Shown here one piece after another: positions 5,364 to 8,479 of a stretch of 8,479 nucleotides of DNA. The stretch lies in NCBI GenBank assembly GCA_900554095.1, contig USGC01000069.1, forward strand, positions 1 to 8,479, written 5' to 3'. Position numbers and translations under genes: made by a program. The notes beneath the pieces are model-generated. The model made no database searches. It had not been told where the DNA came from and saw only the letters and a list, made by a program, of their open reading frames with translations. How positions within the stretch are numbered: position 1 is the stretch's first letter; every line of letters begins with the position of its first letter. This stretch comes from an uncultured bacterium. Lineage in GTDB: Bacteria > Cyanobacteriota > Vampirovibrionia > Gastranaerophilales > Gastranaerophilaceae.

Positions 5364-7349
5364 ATGGAAAGAAAGTTCAAAATAAATTCTAAATATTCAC
5401 CGGCGGGAGACCAGCCAAAAGCAATAGAAGCTCTAACAAAGGGGCTTCTTGAAGGAGCTGATACCCAGACACTTCTTGGTATAACCGGTTCCGGCAAGAC
5501 TTTTACTATAGCAAATGTTATAGAAAAAATTCAAAAACCGACACTTATTATTGCGCACAACAAAACCCTTGCGGCGCAGCTATATAATGAATTTAAAGAA
5601 CTTTTTCCAGATAATGCTGTTGAGTATTTCATAAGTTATTATGATTACTACCAGCCTGAAGCTTATATCCCGCGAACTGACACTTACATAGAAAAGTCGG
5701 CCTCTATAAACGAAGAAATTGACCGGCTTCGCCATAATTCAACACGAAGCCTTTATGAGCGCAATGATGTAATAATTATTGCCTCTGTAAGTTGTATTTA
5801 TGGTTTGGGATTACCGGAAAACTATTTTCGCGGTTCTGTTGAGCTTAATGTCGGCGATGAAATAGCAAGAGACGACTTGCTGCGACACCTTGTAAGTGTT
5901 CAATATACCCGTAACGACCTGGTTCTGGAACGATCTACTTTCCGTGCAAGAGGCGATATTGTTGAAATTATGCCGGCTTATGAGAAAATTATTACGCGCA
6001 TTTACTTTTTTGGTGATGAGATAGAAAAGATTGTGAGAATTGATAATGTTTCAGGCGAAATTCTTGAAACTCCTGATAAAGTTGTAATTTATCCTGCGGT
6101 TCACTATCTTTCGTATGATGAAAATTCTGAGGAAACCCTTGATTTAATCCGTCAAGAATTGGCTGTCAGGCTTGCACAGCTTAAATCAGAAAACAAGCTT
6201 ATTGAAGCACAAAGACTTGAACAGCGTGTCAAATATGACTTAGAAATGATTAAAGAGATGGGCTACTGTTCAGGTATCGAAAACTATTCAAGAATAATTG
6301 AGCGTCGCCCTCCGGGAAGTGCTCCTGCAACTCTGCTTGACTATTTTCAAGGTGATTTCCTAACAGTCGTTGACGAATCTCACGTTACACTGCCGCAAAT
6401 TAAAGGCATGTCTCACGGCGATGCGGCAAGAAAAGATACCTTAATTGAATACGGTTTTCGTCTGCCTTGTGCAAAAGATAACAGGCCTTTGACAAATGAG
6501 GAATTTTTCTCTAAAGTCGGCCAAAAAATATATATTTCCGCAACTCCGGGGGAATTTGAAAGACAAACATCTGCTCAACTCGTTGAACAAATCATCCGTC
6601 CGACAGGCCTTGTGGATCCCAAGATTTCTGTCAGACCTATCGATACACAAATTAATGATTTGAAAAATGAGATTAAAAAACGTACAGATAAAAACGAGCG
6701 CGTTTTAATTACAACCTTAACTAAAAAAATGGCAGAAGATTTATGCGACTTTTTTATTCAGGAAGGTATCCGTGTAAGGTATCTTCACAGTGAAATTCAG
6801 TCTCTTGAGCGCGTGGAAATTCTTCGCGATTTGAGGCTGGGTGAATTTGATGTTCTTATTGGGGTTAACCTGCTGCGCGAAGGTTTGGATATTCCTGAAG
6901 TTTCACTTGTGGCGATTATGGATGCTGATAAAGAAGGCTTTTTGCGCTCAGAAACAAGTTTAATCCAAACGATTGGGCGTGCGGCCCGTAATGCCTGTGG
7001 TGAAGTTATTATGTATGCTGATAGAATGACTGATTCTATGAAAAAAGCTATTGATGAAACTAACCGACGCCGTGAAATTCAAATGAATTTCAATAAAAAA
7101 TACGGTATTGTACCTCAAACAATTAAAAAGCCAATTGAAAATAATCTTCTTTCGCTTGTTGCAAGTTACAGAGACCTGGAAGACATCGTTGCAGAAGAAA
7201 TGGTCGACATGGGTATAGACAAGAAAGATTTGCCTAAACTTATTGATAAACTTGAAAAAGACATGCATAAAGCAGCCAAGATACTTGATTTTGAAAGGGC
7301 AGCCGAAATACGTGATAAGTTAAAAAAACTTAGAGAAATGTTAAATTAA
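5364..7349 (+). CDS. uvrB: Excinuclease ABC subunit B (UvrB)
   Basis: UvrB is the DNA-damage verification helicase of nucleotide excision repair. It receives damaged DNA from UvrA and recruits UvrC. The 661 residues match the usual family length. Visible motifs in order are Walker A GITGSGKTF (39-47), the damage-probing beta-hairpin region beginning YDYYQPEAYIPRTDTYIE (93-110), the UvrA-interaction region with FRARGDIVEIMP (193-204), Walker B/motif II VVDESH (335-340), motif III ISATPG (391-396), motif V GVNLLREGLDIPE (500-512) and motif VI QTIGRAARN (535-543). The C-terminal UVR domain that contacts UvrC (about 625-660, with DFERAAEIRDKL) is intact. No key residue is missing. The ATG at 5364 opens the conserved N-terminus (MERKFKINSKYSPAGDQPKA), but no Shine-Dalgarno sequence is visible before it, unlike most neighbours. 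The gene stands alone, divergent from the minus gene at 5266, and ends 2 bases before the shared terminator hairpin. Confidence 0.98.
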   Translation: MERKFKINSKYSPAGDQPKAIEALTKGLLEGADTQTLLGITGSGKTFTIANVIEKIQKPTLIIAHNKTLAAQLYNEFKELFPDNAVEYFISYYDYYQPEAYIPRTDTYIEKSASINEEIDRLRHNSTRSLYERNDVIIIASVSCIYGLGLPENYFRGSVELNVGDEIARDDLLRHLVSVQYTRNDLVLERSTFRARGDIVEIMPAYEKIITRIYFFGDEIEKIVRIDNVSGEILETPDKVVIYPAVHYLSYDENSEETLDLIRQELAVRLAQLKSENKLIEAQRLEQRVKYDLEMIKEMGYCSGIENYSRIIERRPPGSAPATLLDYFQGDFLTVVDESHVTLPQIKGMSHGDAARKDTLIEYGFRLPCAKDNRPLTNEEFFSKVGQKIYISATPGEFERQTSAQLVEQIIRPTGLVDPKISVRPIDTQINDLKNEIKKRTDKNERVLITTLTKKMAEDLCDFFIQEGIRVRYLHSEIQSLERVEILRDLRLGEFDVLIGVNLLREGLDIPEVSLVAIMDADKEGFLRSETSLIQTIGRAARNACGEVIMYADRMTDSMKKAIDETNRRREIQMNFNKKYGIVPQTIKKPIENNLLSLVASYRDLEDIVAEEMVDMGIDKKDLPKLIDKLEKDMHKAAKILDFERAAEIRDKLKKLREMLN

Positions 7350-7381
7350 AAAAATTCCGGTTTATTTACCGGAATTTTTTT
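7350..7381. terminator. Bidirectional intrinsic terminator between uvrB and the convergent membrane-protein gene
   Basis: The GC-containing arms ATTCCGGT (7354-7361) and ACCGGAAT (7368-7375) flank a 6-nt TTATTT loop. They are extended by a run of A on the left and T on the right, giving a stem of up to about 12-14 bp. The T run serves uvrB on the plus strand and the A run becomes a T run for the minus-strand gene that ends at 7387. Confidence 0.92.
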
Positions 7382-7386
7382 ATCAT

Positions 7387-8094
7387 CTATTCTGCGTCAT
7401 GATGAAGTGCTTCGTAATTCAACTGTCCCAGATAATTGCCTGTAATAGCTGCATTTAAAAGAGCTGTCATTGCCCAGATAAAAATTAATATCGGGTTTTG
7501 CAGGCCTAAAAACAGCCAGAATAAATAAGTTACAGTTCCAATGATTATTGCGTTTAAAAGAGCAAGCTGCAAGGACATCCAAATAACTTGTATTAAAATG
7601 TCAATACAAGAATCTGATATTATTTTCAGGTTGTAAGCATCTGTAATTTTTTGACTTTTAGCGTAGAGCATGAACGCTGTTAACACTATTGAATAACATA
7701 TTCCATAAGTAATATATGTTGCGGATGAGGCTATCCAAGGTACTGCTATTTTGGGTATAAAATTGGTCATCAGATAGTTTGCAATATATATATTAAGCGC
7801 ACACCAAGGGCCGATTGCAAGTGTTGCTTTTAGAGAATCCCAAATTAAAGATATAAAATTATAAGTAGGTAAAATATTGTCTCGGTAATTCATAACATTA
7901 TTCGCGCATCGCGTCATGAAACCTAATAGGATTAATCCGCTCACTGCGTATAACGTAATAGCAAGAGATCCGAATTTTGCAGGGCCAGTATAGGCCTGAA
8001 ATGCAAAATATAGCGGTATTGCATAAATAATGTATTTTAAAAGTGCGCCTCTTTCGTTAATAGATTCTTCCAGTGCGTCTTTAATTGATGCCAT
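7387..8094 (-). CDS. Polytopic membrane protein, DUF4013-like
   Basis: The 235-residue protein is mostly hydrophobic with about six predicted membrane segments, roughly at residues 19-36, 43-61, 89-109, 117-143, 165-195 and 199-219. The N-terminus is short and charged (MASIKDALEESINERG), so there is no cleavable signal. The stretch from GFMTRCANNVMNYRDNILP (58-76) to the following SLIWDSLKATLAIG (82-95) follows the pattern of DUF4013 proteins: a membrane helix, then Gly-aromatic-x-x-Arg, an LP in a short cytoplasmic loop, and an amphipathic helix leading into the next membrane pair. The function of that family is unknown to me, so no role is assigned. The ATG has a strong GGAGGAG ribosome site 2 nt upstream and a good promoter. 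It is convergent with uvrB and shares its terminator. The DUF4013 match is from memory of the family pattern and needs a profile search; membrane topology is much more certain. Confidence 0.88.
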   Translation of the reverse strand: MASIKDALEESINERGALLKYIIYAIPLYFAFQAYTGPAKFGSLAITLYAVSGLILLGFMTRCANNVMNYRDNILPTYNFISLIWDSLKATLAIGPWCALNIYIANYLMTNFIPKIAVPWIASSATYITYGICYSIVLTAFMLYAKSQKITDAYNLKIISDSCIDILIQVIWMSLQLALLNAIIIGTVTYLFWLFLGLQNPILIFIWAMTALLNAAITGNYLGQLNYEALHHDAE

Positions 8095-8096
8095 AA

Positions 8097-8103
8097 CTCC
8101 TCC
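8097..8103 (-). promoter_or_regulatory. Strong ribosome site GGAGGAG of the membrane-protein gene
   Basis: On the minus strand GGAGGAG precedes the ATG at 8094 with TT between them; counted from the GGAGG core the spacing is 4 nt. This is the best Shine-Dalgarno match in the window and settles the start of the membrane-protein gene. Confidence 0.85.
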
Positions 8104-8123
8104 AAATATTTTTTTATATATTT

Positions 8124-8152
8124 ATTATACATTATTTTAGTCATAAACTCAA
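8124..8152 (-). promoter_or_regulatory. Promoter of the membrane-protein gene
   Basis: Read on the minus strand, TTGAGT (8152-8147) and a perfect TATAAT (8129-8124) are separated by exactly 17 bp. The expected start of transcription leaves a short leader of about 20 nt holding the GGAGGAG site. The -35 begins 5 bases after the stop codon of the upstream histidine-kinase gene, so the membrane-protein gene can be transcribed on its own, although read-through from the kinase gene is also possible since no terminator lies between. Confidence 0.7.
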
Positions 8153-8156
8153 CCCT

Positions 8157-8479
8157 TTAGCTGTCACAAACAGGAATTTTAACAATAAATTCAGAGCCTT
8201 TTCCAATTTCACTTATAACGTTGATTTTACCGTTATGCATTTTGACAAGCTTTTTTGTTATTGCAAGCCCAAGACCTGTCGAATTTTCAAATTGATTAAT
8301 TTGTTCAAATTTTTTAAATATACGTTTTTGATTTTCTTTTGCAATGCCGCAGCCTGAATCCTTTACAGTTATTTCGCAATACTTATTTAATTTTCTTGCT
8401 TTAACGCATATACTGCCGTTTTCAGGCGTGAATTTTATAGCATTGCTAAGCAGATTAAAAAGAATTTGCTGTATTTTCT
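8157..8479 (-). CDS. Sensor histidine kinase, C-terminal ATPase domain (5' end beyond the right edge)
   Basis: The last 106 codons of the gene are present, ending in TAA at 8159-8157. The fragment is a complete-looking HATPase_c core. The N box is FNLLSNAIKFTP (7-18), with the Mg-ATP-binding Asn at 12. The G1 box is DSGCGI (40-45), with Ser for the usual Thr. The F box is IFKKFEQI (53-60), and the G2 box is TGLGLAI (67-73), followed by HNGKINVISEIGKGSEFIVKIP, typical of the final strands. It therefore belongs to a two-component sensor kinase that phosphorylates a partner response regulator. The dimerisation/phospho-His region and the sensory part lie outside the window, so the signal, membrane topology and partner cannot be judged. 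No receiver domain follows the kinase core. The gene reads toward the DUF4013-like gene with 62 bp between them. Confidence 0.93.
   Translation of the reverse strand, partial: KIQQILFNLLSNAIKFTPENGSICVKARKLNKYCEITVKDSGCGIAKENQKRIFKKFEQINQFENSTGLGLAITKKLVKMHNGKINVISEIGKGSEFIVKIPVCDS

Noticed and set aside
5267..5497. A 77-codon N-terminal extension of the minus-strand gene that starts at 5266
   Set aside because: The extension would overlap the first 134 bases of uvrB in antisense, and a perfect -10 box lies inside it. The sequence before MPAAVQ looks like translated spacer.
6960..7268. A 102-codon minus-strand open frame inside uvrB
   Set aside because: It is an antisense shadow of the conserved helicase motif VI and UVR-linker region.
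1..8479. Mobile element, prophage or integration site
   Set aside because: No transposase, integrase, terminal inverted repeats or target duplications were seen, and base composition looks even across the genes.

Overview
The window is AT-rich bacterial DNA with compact genes and short AT-rich spacers. Several starts have good Shine-Dalgarno sites, and there are clear intrinsic terminators. The best guess for the organism is an uncultured gut bacterium of the Vampirovibrionia/Melainabacteria type (Gastranaerophilales). This rests on the style of two unusual membrane-associated proteins and on a pilus-type ATPase pair beside housekeeping genes. It is inference from recalled sequence style, not a database result; a clostridial or other AT-rich host is not excluded.

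Layout, left to right. (1) 1-1203, minus: the first 401 residues of a long unrecognised protein that runs off the left edge. (2) 1380-1544, plus: a 54-residue small protein with its own Shine-Dalgarno site, closed by a textbook terminator at 1609-1640. (3) 1641-1800: a non-coding stretch with a twin palindrome, three imperfect copies of a GGCAAGTGC-centred repeat and a promoter. (4) 1817-3025 and 3022-4269, plus: a coupled pair, a CpaE/TadZ-like ParA/MinD-family ATPase followed by a very divergent CpaF/TadA-like secretion ATPase with a TTG start. (5) 4121-5266, minus: a second unrecognised membrane-associated protein whose tail overlaps the tail of the CpaF-like gene by 149 bp on the opposite strand. 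(6) 5364-7349, plus: uvrB, complete and canonical. (7) 7350-7381: a bidirectional terminator shared with (8) 7387-8094, minus: a polytopic membrane protein resembling DUF4013, which has a good promoter. (9) 8157-8479, minus: the C-terminal ATPase domain of a sensor histidine kinase, cut by the right edge.

The genes do not form one pathway. The only clear functional unit is the CpaE-like/CpaF-like pair. It looks like the control and motor part of a Tad/type IV pilus-like machine, but the TadB/TadC platform, prepilin and secretin genes that usually accompany it are not next to it. The motor also lacks several residues expected of an active secretion ATPase. uvrB is the nucleotide-excision-repair damage-verification helicase and stands alone. 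The most interesting points are the degenerate motor, the iterated repeat ahead of the ParA-like gene, the stand-alone small protein, the antisense coding overlap, and a possible shared membrane module in the two unrecognised proteins.
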